Below are positions 9,140 through 18,551 of a DNA stretch of 64,000 bases, one piece after another. The first letter of the stretch is position 1. Each line of letters opens with the position of its first letter. Origin of the DNA: CAWGHZ01 sp963822575. GTDB taxonomy: Bacteria > Pseudomonadota > Alphaproteobacteria > MPNO01 > DASWLB01. The stretch lies in NCBI GenBank assembly GCA_963822575.1, contig CAWGHZ010000003.1:124001-188000 (forward strand), written 5' to 3'. Below the pieces are notes generated by a model. The model saw only the letters and a program-made list of their open reading frames with translations. It was not told where the DNA came from and made no database searches. Position numbers and translations under genes: made by a program.

Positions 9140-10111
9140 ATGAGACAGCAATTCGCGATCTGCGCCGCCGCCGTGGCGCTCGTGGCGGCCACGCCGGCGG
9201 CCCGCGCGGCCGGCACGGTCGCGTTCGCCTCGCTGCCGCAGGGCACGATCAACTACTTCCAGTGCAGCGCGCTGGCCAAGGTGATCCAGGAGCATTCCAA
9301 CCTGCGCATGCGGGTGAGCCCGCTGCGCTCGGGCGAGATGGCGCTCTCCGCAGTGAACGCCGGCGAGGCGGAGTTCGACCTGGGCGCCGCGCCCGAGGCC
9401 GCGAAGGGCCTGGCCGGCGAGGACTATTTCAAGGGCCGCAAGAATCCGAACATTCGGGTCGCGTTCAATCTGCGCCCGCTGATCCTAGGCATGTTCGTGC
9501 GCAAGGATTCGGGCATCGACACTTACGCCGACCTCAAGGGCAAGCGCATGCCGTCGGGCTGGAACGCCTTCCCGTCGAGCCGCGGCTATCTCGAGGCACT
9601 GCTCAAGACCGGCGGACTGACCATGAAAGACGTGAAGGGCGTGCCGGTGCCCGGCCTCGTCCGCTCGGTCGAGGACTTCAAGGAAGGCAAGAACGACGGC
9701 ACAGTCGTCGCGTACGAGGCGCCGATGGTGCGCGAGGCGGATTCGGCGGTGGGCGGGCTCAAGTTCCTGTCGGTGCGCGAGGGACCGGAGGCGCTGGCCG
9801 CCGTGCGCTCGGTCGATCCCAATTTCTTCATCGCGACCGTGCAGCCGGGCCCTCGCGCCGTGGGCGTCGAGAAGCCGACGCGCATGCTGGCCTTCGACAT
9901 CGTCATCACCACCTCGTCCAAGGTGCCGGACAGCGTGGTCGAGACCGTCGTCAAGACCGTGCACGACCACCGCGCCGACCTGATCAAGGCGCACGCCTCG
10001 TTCGCCGCGTTCGACCCGAAGAACATGGCGAAGCCGTACGAGACGCTGCGCTACCATCCGGCCGCGATCGCCTATTACAAGAAGATCGGCATCTGGCACG
10101 AGGGCAAGTAG
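9140..10111 (+). CDS. TAXI-family TRAP transporter solute-binding protein
   Basis: A 323-residue exported protein with a signal peptide ending ATPAARA. The sequence follows the TAXI (TRAP-associated extracytoplasmic immunogenic) pattern: SALAKVIQEHSNLRMRVSPLRSG, ALSAVNAGEAEFDLG, then DLKGKRMPSG. It binds a substrate in the periplasm for a fused TRAP permease, here the gene beginning 36 bp downstream. GCGGGAGGT upstream of the ATG at 9140 decides the start; the ATG at 9122 lies before this site. The ligand is not predictable. Confidence 0.85.
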   Translation: MRQQFAICAAAVALVAATPAARAAGTVAFASLPQGTINYFQCSALAKVIQEHSNLRMRVSPLRSGEMALSAVNAGEAEFDLGAAPEAAKGLAGEDYFKGRKNPNIRVAFNLRPLILGMFVRKDSGIDTYADLKGKRMPSGWNAFPSSRGYLEALLKTGGLTMKDVKGVPVPGLVRSVEDFKEGKNDGTVVAYEAPMVREADSAVGGLKFLSVREGPEALAAVRSVDPNFFIATVQPGPRAVGVEKPTRMLAFDIVITTSSKVPDSVVETVVKTVHDHRADLIKAHASFAAFDPKNMAKPYETLRYHPAAIAYYKKIGIWHEGK

Positions 10112-10147
10112 CCCGCCCGACAGATCCGCGCCGCGAGGAAGCCCGCC

Positions 10148-12082
10148 GTGGCTGAGCTGGAAGAAGCCGTCGAGGTCGCGGGGGCGAGCCGGTTCGTCAA
10201 AGCGAGCCGCGTCACCCTCGCGGCGGCCATGTCCCTCGTCTCGATCGCCTGGTCGCTCGACCTGTTCCGCCCGGTCGGGCTGGTCCTCTACAACGAGCAG
10301 TTCCTGGCCGGCATGCTGGGCCTCGCGCTCGGCCTGATCTACCTGCAGTTCCCGGCGAAGCAGGGCGCCAAGCGCACCCACCTGCCGTGGTACGACGCGG
10401 CGGCGGCACTGATCGGGCTCGCGACAGCGGCCTATGTCGCCGTCAACTACCCCGACATGACCGACCGGATGATCGCCAAGCCCCTCGACGAGCTGGTGGT
10501 CGCCGTCATCCTGTTCGCGCTGATCGTCGAGGGGCTGCGCCGGTCAGTCGGCAACACGCTGGTGATCGTGCTGGCGGTGTTCGTGGTCTATGCGCTGGTC
10601 GGCCAGTGGGGGCCGGGCATCCTGCAGACGCGCGAGATCGACGCCGACAAGCTGTTCATCTATCTCTCGCTCGACACCTCGGCGCTGCTGGGCCCGGCGC
10701 TTGGGATCGGCGTCACCATCGTGATCGCCTTCATCTTCTTCGGCCAGCTCCTGCTGCGCTCGCACGGCTCGAACTTCTTCAACGATTTCGCCATCGCGGC
10801 GATGGGGCGCTACCGCGGCGGCTCGGCCAAGATCGCGATTACCGCCTCGGGCCTGTTCGGCACGATCTCGGGCATCGCGTCGTCGAACATCATGGCGACG
10901 GGCGTGGTGACCATCCCGCTGATGCGCCGCGCCGGCTATCCCGCCCACGTCGCCGCCGCGATCGAGGCGGTGGCTTCCACAGGCGGCGCGCTGGTGCCGC
11001 CGGTGATGGGCGCGGTCGCCTTCCTGATGGCCGACATACTGGCCATGCCGTACCGCGACGTGGCGATCGCCGCGATCGTGCCGGCGCTCCTCTACTACAC
11101 CGCCCTCTTCATCTTCGCCGACCTTGAGGCGGCGAAGGGCGGCTACGCGCGCGTCGCCGAGGACATGATCCCCAAGTTCTGGTCGGTTTTGAAGACCGGC
11201 TGGATCTTCGCCCTGCCCTTCGTCGTGCTGGTGGTCGCGCTGTTCACCTGGAACATGCAGCCCGAGACGGCGGCGCTCTACGCCTCGGGGGCGGTGATCG
11301 CGCTCGGCTTCACGGTCGGCTACAAGGGCCACCGGCTGAAGCTGGCCGATCTGTGGGCGGCGATCGTCGACACCTCGTCGGGGGTGGTCGGCGTCGTGAT
11401 GATCGTCGCCGCGGCCGGCTTCATCATGGGCGTCCTGAACCTTTCCGGCCTCGGCTTCGCGCTCACCATGGCGCTGGTCGAGGTGGGCTCGGGCAACACG
11501 CTGGTCCTGCTCGCGGTCGCCGCGGTGATCTGCATCATCCTGGGCATGGGCATGCCGCCCATCGGCGTCTACGTACTGCTGGCCGTCGCGGTCGCGCCGT
11601 CGCTGGTCGAGGTCGGCGTGAAGCCCCTGGCCGCGCACATGTTCATCTTCTATCTCGGCATGATGTCGATGGTGACGCCGCCGGTCGCCATCGCAGCCTT
11701 CTTCGCGGCGAACCTCGCGGGCTCGGCGCCGATGCACACCGGCTACACTGCCATGCGCTTCGGCTGGACTGCCTATATCGTGCCGTTCCTGTTCGTCTTC
11801 GCGCCGAGCCTCCTGATGCAGGGCGCGCCGATGCAGATCGCCCAGGCGGTCGTGACCGCGATCGCGGGCGTCTGGCTGGTCTCGGCCGGGTTCGTAGGAT
11901 ACCTCTTCCGGCCGCTGCCGTGGGACCGGCGCGTGCTGTTCGTCGTCGCCGGATTCCTGCTGCTGGTGCCGGCCGGCGCGGCATCGTGGGGACCGCTTTC
12001 GGACATAGTGGGCTTCGCCCTCGCCATCGCGCTGGTCGCCGTCGAGGCGGCGATCCGCCGCCGGGCCGTTCGCACCGCCTAG
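10148..12082 (+). CDS. TRAP transporter fused permease (DctQM type), TAXI-associated
   Basis: A 644-residue integral inner-membrane protein made almost wholly of hydrophobic segments. An N-terminal DctQ-like portion (to about residue 150) is fused to the large DctM portion. Family motifs include FGTISGIASSNIMATG, STGGALVPPVMGAVAF and GMGMPPIGVYVLLAV. It uses an ion gradient to move the TAXI-bound substrate inward. The start is GTG, with GAGGAAG upstream. With the preceding gene it forms a complete two-component TAXI importer. A gap of about 175 bp then separates it from a second fused permease. Confidence 0.9.
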   Translation: MAELEEAVEVAGASRFVKASRVTLAAAMSLVSIAWSLDLFRPVGLVLYNEQFLAGMLGLALGLIYLQFPAKQGAKRTHLPWYDAAAALIGLATAAYVAVNYPDMTDRMIAKPLDELVVAVILFALIVEGLRRSVGNTLVIVLAVFVVYALVGQWGPGILQTREIDADKLFIYLSLDTSALLGPALGIGVTIVIAFIFFGQLLLRSHGSNFFNDFAIAAMGRYRGGSAKIAITASGLFGTISGIASSNIMATGVVTIPLMRRAGYPAHVAAAIEAVASTGGALVPPVMGAVAFLMADILAMPYRDVAIAAIVPALLYYTALFIFADLEAAKGGYARVAEDMIPKFWSVLKTGWIFALPFVVLVVALFTWNMQPETAALYASGAVIALGFTVGYKGHRLKLADLWAAIVDTSSGVVGVVMIVAAAGFIMGVLNLSGLGFALTMALVEVGSGNTLVLLAVAAVICIILGMGMPPIGVYVLLAVAVAPSLVEVGVKPLAAHMFIFYLGMMSMVTPPVAIAAFFAANLAGSAPMHTGYTAMRFGWTAYIVPFLFVFAPSLLMQGAPMQIAQAVVTAIAGVWLVSAGFVGYLFRPLPWDRRVLFVVAGFLLLVPAGAASWGPLSDIVGFALAIALVAVEAAIRRRAVRTA

Positions 12083-12257
12083 CGCCGTTGGGAGCGACCG
12101 CGCGGCCGTTGGGCCGCTTGCCAATATGCGATATTTTCATTACACAGCTTGGCGGGGCTGCCGGGTGCAGAGCGGCCGTGAAAACGGAACGTCTGGGGAT
12201 CGTGTTCGCCTTTCGGGGCGCAAGAAAAATAAAAATCAGTAACTGGGGAGGCCTTTG

Positions 12258-14222
12258 ATGGCGAACGTCGCGCAGGTGCAAGGCGGCACCGATCAGCCGT
12301 TGCTCGAACGGCTGGAGCATTTCTGCGTGATCGCCACGCGGCCGATCGCCTCGATCGGCGTCGCCGGCATGCTGACCGCCGCGGGCGCGACGGTGCTCGA
12401 CGTCCTGATGCGCTGGCTGTTCAACTCGCCCTTCCCGGCGCTGAACGAGGTCGTCGCGATGCTGTTCGCGGTGGCGATCTCGGCGACCGTACCGGCCGGC
12501 CTCGCCAACAAGGTCAACCTGCGGATCGACCTTCTCGCGCGCTTCATGACGCCGCGACTGGGTCTGTGGCTCGACGCGACGGGCTCGCTCCTGCTGCTCA
12601 CGTTCTTCGGGCTGCTGACCTGGCAGATTTACGTCTATGCCGGCCAGCTCGCAGACCAGGGGCGCGGCACGGTGATGCTCGGCCTGCCGCAGGCGCCGTT
12701 CATCTACGGCGTGGCGGTGCTGCTTACCCTGGGCTGCCTGGTCCAGGTCGTCGTCTCGGCGAACAATTTCCGCAAGGTCTCCGCCTACCCGGGCCCGGAG
12801 CCGGGCGAAGCGACACACCCGATCTTCACCAAGATCGTGCTCGCCACCGGTATCGCCGTCATCGCGCTCGCCCTCTACGTCACCTTCAACTTGCACGACA
12901 TTTCGGGCTGGGCGCAGCGCCATATCGGGCTCGAGGTGTTGTACGCGTTCCTCTGCCTGTGGCTGTTCATGCTCGGGCTGGTGCCGCTTGCCGCTGTGAT
13001 GGGCCTCGTTGGCTTGGTGGGCTCGGCGCTGATCATCGGGTTCGACCCGGCGCTGAGCGCCTTCGCAACCGAGGCGGAGGGCTTCCTCACCAACAGCCAG
13101 GTCGGCACGCTGCCCTTGTTCCTGATGATGGGCAGCTTCGCCGCGACGGCGGGCATGGCGACGGACCTTTACGACCTGGCCCACACCGTGCTCGGCCGGC
13201 TGCGCGGCGGCCTCGCCTACGCCACCGTGGTGGGCTGCGCCGGGTTCGGAGCGCTGACCTCGTCCTCGATCGCGACCGCATCGCTGATCGGCAAGGTGGC
13301 GGTGCCCGAAATGCGCGAGCGCGGCTATTCGCCCGCCTTGTCGACCGGCGTGTGCGCGGCGGGCGGCACGCTGGGCGCGCTGGTGCCGCCGTCGGGGCCG
13401 CTGATCGTGTTCGCGCTGCTGACCGAGGCGTCGGTCGGACGGCTGTTCATGGGCGCGTTCGGCCCGGCGCTTCTCAGCGTCATGCTCTACTGCGCGACGG
13501 TGTGGCTCTACGTCCACCTCGCGCCCAAGTCCTGCCCCAAAGAGCTCCACGCCGGCATGTCCGATATCGGCAAGGAGCTGTGGAAGTGCCGCGCGGTGGG
13601 GGCCCTGTTCCTCGCCGTCATGGGCGGGCTCTATATGGGCATATTCACCGACACCGAGTCCGCCGCGGTCGGCGCGTTCGGCGCGTTCATCGCGGCGCTG
13701 CACCGCGGCAAGCTGAAGGGCGGCGCGTTCTGGCGCGTCATGTCCGAGGTGACGGCGGTGACCGCCATGATCTACGGCCTGATCTTCGGCGCCCAGACGT
13801 TCTCGTTCTTCGTGGCGGTCTCCGCCCTCACCCAGATCGCGACCGACTGGGTCGGCAGCCTGCACTGGGCGAACTGGGCGGTCACGGCGTTGCTGCTGGT
13901 GTTCTACCTGATCCTCGGCTCGCTGATGGAATCGTTCGCGGTGATGGTGATCACCGTGCCGATCGTGACGCCCCTGATCCTCAACATGGGCTACGACCTG
14001 GTGTGGTGGGGCATCATCCAGCTTGCCGTGGTCGAGACGGGGCTGATCCACCCGCCCTTGGGCATCAACGTGTTCGTGCTGAAAAGCGTGACGCCCGACG
14101 TGCCGATGTGGACGATTTACAAGGGGGTGTTCCCCTATGTCCTTGCCGACTTCGTCAAGCTCGGCCTCCTGGTCGCGTTCCCGGGGATCAGCCTCTATCT
14201 CGTGAACCACATGGTCCATTAG
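12258..14222 (+). CDS. TRAP transporter fused small/large permease (DctQ-DctM)
   Basis: A 654-residue membrane protein. Residues to about 180 are DctQ-like, with four hydrophobic segments and NEVVAMLFAVAISATVPAGL. The rest is DctM-like, with GFGALTSSSIATASLIG, AAGGTLGALVPPSGPLIV and HPPLGINVFVLKSV. It differs clearly from the TAXI permease upstream and is the likely partner of the DctP-type protein at 7976. GGGGAG seven bases before the ATG at 12258 rules out the TTG at 12255. The upstream gap contains an A/T-rich patch (AATATGCGATATTTTCATTACA) and could carry its own promoter. Confidence 0.9.
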   Translation: MANVAQVQGGTDQPLLERLEHFCVIATRPIASIGVAGMLTAAGATVLDVLMRWLFNSPFPALNEVVAMLFAVAISATVPAGLANKVNLRIDLLARFMTPRLGLWLDATGSLLLLTFFGLLTWQIYVYAGQLADQGRGTVMLGLPQAPFIYGVAVLLTLGCLVQVVVSANNFRKVSAYPGPEPGEATHPIFTKIVLATGIAVIALALYVTFNLHDISGWAQRHIGLEVLYAFLCLWLFMLGLVPLAAVMGLVGLVGSALIIGFDPALSAFATEAEGFLTNSQVGTLPLFLMMGSFAATAGMATDLYDLAHTVLGRLRGGLAYATVVGCAGFGALTSSSIATASLIGKVAVPEMRERGYSPALSTGVCAAGGTLGALVPPSGPLIVFALLTEASVGRLFMGAFGPALLSVMLYCATVWLYVHLAPKSCPKELHAGMSDIGKELWKCRAVGALFLAVMGGLYMGIFTDTESAAVGAFGAFIAALHRGKLKGGAFWRVMSEVTAVTAMIYGLIFGAQTFSFFVAVSALTQIATDWVGSLHWANWAVTALLLVFYLILGSLMESFAVMVITVPIVTPLILNMGYDLVWWGIIQLAVVETGLIHPPLGINVFVLKSVTPDVPMWTIYKGVFPYVLADFVKLGLLVAFPGISLYLVNHMVH

Positions 14223-14232
14223 GGGGCGTCTG

Positions 14233-15414
14233 GTGGCCGGCGGCCTCACCCGCGAGGCGGCGATCGCACGCGCCGCGGCCCTCGTCCCCGTCCTCGCCGG
14301 GCGCGCGCGGGCGGCGGAAAACCTCCGCCGCCTGCCCGACGAGACCGTGGCCGACCTGCGGGCCGCGGGCCTTCTGAAGATCCTCCAGCCGGCGCGCTAT
14401 GGCGGGCACCAGCTCGACATCCACACCCATCTCGACGTGATCTCGACGCTCGCCCAGGGCTGCGCCTCGACCGCCTGGGTCTGCGGCGTGATCCATGCCC
14501 ACACCTGGCTCTCGGGACTGTTCCCCGAGGCGGCGCAGGCCGAGCTCTACGGCGCCGATCCGGACGCCATCACCTGCGCCGTGGTGGCGCCGCGCGGCAG
14601 CGCCACGAAGGCCGACGGCGGCTATCGCCTCACGGGATTCTGGCCGTTCGGCTCGGGCTGCCAGCACGCGCAATGGATGTTCCTCGGCGGCCAGGTGAAG
14701 GACGGCGCGGGCGCGACGCTCGACGAGGGCGAGTTCCTGGTGCCCACGTCCGACCTCACCATCAACGACGACTGGCACGTCGCCGGCCTCAAGGCGACGG
14801 GAAGCTGCAGCGTCCAGGGCAAGGAGCTGTTCGTCCCCGCGCACCGTTACCTCTCGGTGCCGCAGGCCTTCTCGGGTAACGGGCCGGGCCTTAAGCTGCA
14901 CGAGGGCTGGCTCTACCGCGCCGCCGCGGTGCCGGTGCTCGACATCGCGCTCTGCGGCCCGGCGCTCGGCCTCGCCAAGGCAGCCCTCGCCGCGTTCCGC
15001 GACCACGTCAAGGGCGGTCGCCTGCTCGCCTACACCGGCCAAATCCAGCGCGAGTGGGCGGTGACGCACGCCGACCTCGCGGATGCCGCGATCCGCATCG
15101 ACATGGCGGAGCTCCTGCTCCGCCGCCTTGCCGACGACATCGAGGCGACGGCGAAGGCGGGCGAGGACATGCCGGTCGAGCGGCGCGCGCGGGCGCGGAT
15201 GGATTGCGCCCAGGCCGTGCGCTCGTGCCTGGAGGCGGTCGACATCTTGTTCCTCGCCGCGGGCGGCGGGACGCTCGCCGAAACCCATCCCCTGCAGCGC
15301 GCGAGCCGCGACGCGCACGCCATCAACATGCACGGCTTCCTGGCCTTGCGACCCAACCAGGAGGTCTATGGCCGCGCGCTACTGGGCCTTCCGCCCAACA
15401 CGCCCCTGCTGTAG
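14233..15414 (+). CDS. Acyl-CoA dehydrogenase-like flavoprotein (monooxygenase oxygenase-component type)
   Basis: A 393-residue protein of the acyl-CoA dehydrogenase fold, nearer to flavin-dependent two-component hydroxylases (HsaA/HpaH-like) than to true acyl-CoA dehydrogenases. It has LRAAGLLKILQPARYGG near residue 47, GCASTAWVCGVI near 80, GYRLTGFWPFGSGCQHA near 135 and GLKATGSCSV near 190. Such enzymes use reduced flavin to hydroxylate aromatic or cyclic substrates and need a separate reductase, which is not nearby. The GTG start lies 10 bp after the TRAP permease, so it is probably in that operon and may act on the imported compound. Confidence 0.75.
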   Translation: MAGGLTREAAIARAAALVPVLAGRARAAENLRRLPDETVADLRAAGLLKILQPARYGGHQLDIHTHLDVISTLAQGCASTAWVCGVIHAHTWLSGLFPEAAQAELYGADPDAITCAVVAPRGSATKADGGYRLTGFWPFGSGCQHAQWMFLGGQVKDGAGATLDEGEFLVPTSDLTINDDWHVAGLKATGSCSVQGKELFVPAHRYLSVPQAFSGNGPGLKLHEGWLYRAAAVPVLDIALCGPALGLAKAALAAFRDHVKGGRLLAYTGQIQREWAVTHADLADAAIRIDMAELLLRRLADDIEATAKAGEDMPVERRARARMDCAQAVRSCLEAVDILFLAAGGGTLAETHPLQRASRDAHAINMHGFLALRPNQEVYGRALLGLPPNTPLL

Positions 15415-15420
15415 CGCCCC

Positions 15421-16644
15421 CTACTTCGCCAGCTCGAAATCCGTGCGCGCGTCGGAGCAGGTGGCGAACGCCGACGGCTCGGGCGGCGGGACCGCGTTGA
15501 AATAGCCGTTGGTGCCCCCGGCCTTCGGCCCCGCATACAGGTCGATCAGGTTAGGCAAGAACAGCCCGGCGAGGCGGCCGAGGAAGGCGGTGCAATACTC
15601 TATCGCGACCGGCGTGCCGCCATCGCCGAACCAGGCGATCTGGTAGGCGTCGGTGTAGCCGTTGCGCGACGTGAAGACGCGCACCTTCGTGCCCCACGGG
15701 CTCATCGGCTGGGCCGCATCCGGCCCGCTCAGCATCTCCTTGGGGAACACGCCCGCCCGAACGAGCGCGGCCGTCGCGTCGTGGTTGGCCGCGGCGTCCG
15801 CGCCCGCGAACCGCTGCTTGCCGGCATAGAGCGCCTGGATGTTCCCGTCGATCGTCCGCATCTCGCGGGCGGCCTGCTCGGGCTTGTCGCCGATGGTCTG
15901 CGTCGCCCAGAGCCAGACGGCGGCCACGACCAGCACCACCACGCCAAGCGCGCTGGCGATGCGTAGCCGGCTCATGCCGTGCCGCCGCCGGGCAAACGCG
16001 GCCGGCACCTCCGCGATCGAATCGACGACCTTAACCGCGAACCGGTCGGTGCCGAGCCGCTCGGCCGCTTCGCGCTCGGCCTTGCCGTAGCCGGTGAGCA
16101 CGTGCACCGCGCCGGCGAGCCCGGCGGCGCGCGCGGCGCGCGCGTCCCGCTCGCGGTCGCCGACCATCCACGAGCGGGCGAGGTCGATGGGAAGCTGCCG
16201 CGCCGCGGCCAGGATCATCCCCGGCGCCGGCTTGCGCCACGGGTGGTCGACGCGGCGATAGAGCCCCTGGCCGTCCGGGAAGAACGGGCAGGCGAACACC
16301 GCGTCGAGCGCCGCGCCGTCCTCGGCGAGCCGGGCGACGAGCCTCGCCTGCACCGCGCGGAACTCGTCCCAGCCGTAATAGCCGCGCCCGATGCCCGACT
16401 GGTTGGTCACGACCACCAGCCGCCAGCCGCGGCGGCCCATCTCCGCCAGCGCCTTGCCGGCGCCGGGCACGAGTCGCAGATGCTCGGGCCGGTGGAGGAA
16501 GTTGACCTCCTCGACCAGCACCCCGTCGCGGTCGAGGAACAGCGCCGGCCGCGGCGGGCCGCGCACCTCGCGCGTCAGCACCTCCTGCCAGTTGCCCTCG
16601 GCGTCGGCGTCGGCGGCGCCCTCGGGGTCGTCCGGGTCGCTCAC
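15421..16644 (-). CDS. GmhB-like HAD phosphatase fused to a membrane-anchored pilin-like domain
   Basis: One continuous frame of 407 residues. Residues about 28-215 are a HAD phosphatase of the histidinol-phosphate/heptose-bisphosphate group: FLDRDGV (nucleophile and acid/base Asp), VVTNQSGIGRGYY, RKPAPGM and MVGDRERDARAA. The Cys/His zinc cluster of classical GmhB is missing. From residue about 224 (MSRLRIASALGVVVLVVAAV) there is one transmembrane segment, then a bundle-type IV pilin-like sequence (IDGNIQALYAG, LVRAGVFP, SPWG, two Cys near the end). The ATG at 15975 could be an independent start. The base context there is ATGA, so a lost frameshift between two overlapping genes could have made the apparent fusion. 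The GTG at 16644 is the likely HAD start. Confidence 0.65.
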   Translation of the reverse strand: MSDPDDPEGAADADAEGNWQEVLTREVRGPPRPALFLDRDGVLVEEVNFLHRPEHLRLVPGAGKALAEMGRRGWRLVVVTNQSGIGRGYYGWDEFRAVQARLVARLAEDGAALDAVFACPFFPDGQGLYRRVDHPWRKPAPGMILAAARQLPIDLARSWMVGDRERDARAARAAGLAGAVHVLTGYGKAEREAAERLGTDRFAVKVVDSIAEVPAAFARRRHGMSRLRIASALGVVVLVVAAVWLWATQTIGDKPEQAAREMRTIDGNIQALYAGKQRFAGADAAANHDATAALVRAGVFPKEMLSGPDAAQPMSPWGTKVRVFTSRNGYTDAYQIAWFGDGGTPVAIEYCTAFLGRLAGLFLPNLIDLYAGPKAGGTNGYFNAVPPPEPSAFATCSDARTDFELAK

Positions 16645-16792
16645 GGCGCGCGGCGGTACGGCAGGGGGCGGGGGCGCGGAACCATGGCGCGATCCTAACG
16701 CCCTCGCAATTCGCGTCCAATGCGGCAAACGAGTTGCCGCTGCGGATGCCTTCTCGTATGACGGGGCGCCAATCGGTACGGGGACATCGCGC

Positions 16793-17788
16793 ATGCTGGA
16801 CATCGTCACGGGCGGGGCCGGCTTCATCGGAAGCCACCTCGTCGAGCGCCTGATCGGGCTCGGGCGCCAGGTGCGCGTCATCGACAATCTGTCGGTCGGA
16901 AGGCTCGCCAACCTCGATCCGGTGAAGGGCGATCCGCGGCTCGAGTTCATAGAGTGCGACGTGGCCGATCGCGCCCGCACCGAGGCGCTGTGCCAGGGCG
17001 CCGAGCGCATCTTCCACCTGGCCGCGCGCGCCGACATCGTGCCCTCGATCGAGGAGCCCGAGGCCTATTTCCGCGCGAACGTCGACGGCACGTTCGCGAT
17101 GCTCGAAGCGGCGCGCGCGGCCGGGGCGAAGCGCTTCGTCTACGCCGCCTCGTCGTCGTGCTACGGCATCCCGCCGATGTACCCGACGCCGGAGACGGCG
17201 CCGATGGACCCGCAATACCCCTACGCGCTGACCAAGCTCCTCGGCGAGCAGCTCGTGATGCACTGGCATCAGGTGTACGGCCTGCCCGCCGTGTCGCTGC
17301 GCTTTTTCAACGTGTACGGCCCGCGCGCGCGCACCAGCGGCACATACGGCGCGGTGTTCGGCGTGTTTCTGGCGCAGATGCTGGCCGGCAAGCCGCTGAC
17401 CGTGGTCGGTGACGGCGAGCAGACGCGCGACTTCACCTTCGTCTCCGACATCGTCGACGCGATCCTGACGGCAGCGGCGAGCGACGTTTCGGGCGAGGCG
17501 TTCAACGTGGGCAGCGGCAATCCGCAGAGCGTCAACACGCTGGTCCGCCTGCTCGGCGCCAAGGAGACGGCGCGCCTGCCGAAGCGCCCGGGCGAGCCCG
17601 ACTGCACCTCGGCCGACGTCACCAAGATCGCGAACCGGCTCGGCTGGCGCGTGAAGGTGCCGTTCGAGGAGGGCGTCCAGGTGATGCTCGACAATATCGA
17701 CTACTGGCGCGACGCGCCGGTGTGGACGGCCGACAAGATCGCCGATGCGACGGCGAGCTGGTTTCGCTACCTCGACCGCAAGGACTGA
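16793..17788 (+). CDS. NAD-dependent epimerase/dehydratase (UDP-glucose 4-epimerase-like)
   Basis: A 331-residue extended SDR enzyme. It has the Rossmann motif TGGAGFIGSHL at residues 6-16, HLAARADIVPS, the catalytic AASSSCYG followed by YPYALTK (YxxxK), and RFFNVYGPRA. It acts on nucleoside-diphosphate sugars in the cytoplasm, probably epimerising at C4 or dehydrating at C4/C6. It opens the rightward side of the polysaccharide region, is divergent from the HAD/pilin-like gene and convergent with the ABC exporter operon. GGGGAC upstream supports the ATG at 16793; the longer frame from 16391 overlaps the HAD gene antisense. Confidence 0.88.
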   Translation: MLDIVTGGAGFIGSHLVERLIGLGRQVRVIDNLSVGRLANLDPVKGDPRLEFIECDVADRARTEALCQGAERIFHLAARADIVPSIEEPEAYFRANVDGTFAMLEAARAAGAKRFVYAASSSCYGIPPMYPTPETAPMDPQYPYALTKLLGEQLVMHWHQVYGLPAVSLRFFNVYGPRARTSGTYGAVFGVFLAQMLAGKPLTVVGDGEQTRDFTFVSDIVDAILTAAASDVSGEAFNVGSGNPQSVNTLVRLLGAKETARLPKRPGEPDCTSADVTKIANRLGWRVKVPFEEGVQVMLDNIDYWRDAPVWTADKIADATASWFRYLDRKD

Positions 17789-17792
17789 GCGC

Positions 17793-18539
17793 CTACCCGT
17801 TCATCCGGCGGTAGGCATCCAGCACCTCCTGGGCAGGGCCGTAGGCCACCGCGCGCCCCTCGGCGATCAGGAGGGCCTTGTTGCACACCCGCGAGATCAG
17901 CGACTGGTCGTGCGAGGCGACGACGATGATGCTGGAGCGGTCCAGTAGCTCGTGGAAGCGCGCCGCCGCCTTGGCGGCGAAGTGGGCGTCGCCGGTGCCC
18001 AGCACCTCGTCGAGCAGCAGGATCTCGGCGTCCATCGCAGTCGCGATCGCGAAGGAGAGCCGCGTGCGCATGCCCGCCGAATAGGTGAACAGCGGCAAGG
18101 ACAGATAGTCTCCGAGCTCGGTGAAGGCCGCGATCTCGTCGGTCTTGGCCGCGATCTCGTCGCGGGTCATGCCGAGATAGAGCCCGCCGCTCGTGATATT
18201 CTCGAAGCCCGAGGCGTCCTCGTACATGCCGACGCCGACCGCGAGCATCGGCACCACCTTGCCCTCGAGCTCGATCTCGCCCGCCGTCGGCTGATAGATG
18301 CCGGCGAGCGCGCGCAAGAGCGTGGTCTTGCCGGCGCCGTTCGGCCCGATCAGCCCGACCCGGTCGCCGTCCGCCGCATCGAAGCACAGCTCGCGCAGCG
18401 CCTCGATCACCAGGACCTTCGAGTTGGCGTTGATGCGCCCGCCCGTGCTGATGCGCAGCATGCTGCGCTTCAGGCTTTGGGCATGGAAGTTCATCACCGG
18501 CAGGTGAATCGACAGGTTGCGGCAGGCTATGCTCGCCAT
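17793..18539 (-). CDS. ABC-2 type polysaccharide exporter, ATP-binding protein (Wzt/KpsT-like)
   Basis: A 248-residue ATPase with Walker A GPNGAGKTT near residue 80, an LSGGQ-equivalent YSAGMRTRLSFA and Walker B ILLLDEVLGTGD. Sequence and context place it in the polysaccharide/teichoic-acid exporter ATPases. It lacks the C-terminal carbohydrate-binding extension of long Wzt proteins, so it resembles KpsT or short Wzt. It pairs with the permease 12 bp upstream and would power export of a lipid-linked glycan across the inner membrane. It is last in a five-gene leftward operon. Confidence 0.9.
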   Translation of the reverse strand: MASIACRNLSIHLPVMNFHAQSLKRSMLRISTGGRINANSKVLVIEALRELCFDAADGDRVGLIGPNGAGKTTLLRALAGIYQPTAGEIELEGKVVPMLAVGVGMYEDASGFENITSGGLYLGMTRDEIAAKTDEIAAFTELGDYLSLPLFTYSAGMRTRLSFAIATAMDAEILLLDEVLGTGDAHFAAKAAARFHELLDRSSIIVVASHDQSLISRVCNKALLIAEGRAVAYGPAQEVLDAYRRMNG

Positions 18540-18551
18540 GGGCGGAGGCCG

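Noticed and set aside
11643..14249. Long leftward frame (868 codons) opposite the TRAP permease
   Set aside because: It is a shadow of the hydrophobic permease gene: its composition is dominated by Arg, His, Asp and Glu, and it has no recognisable domain.
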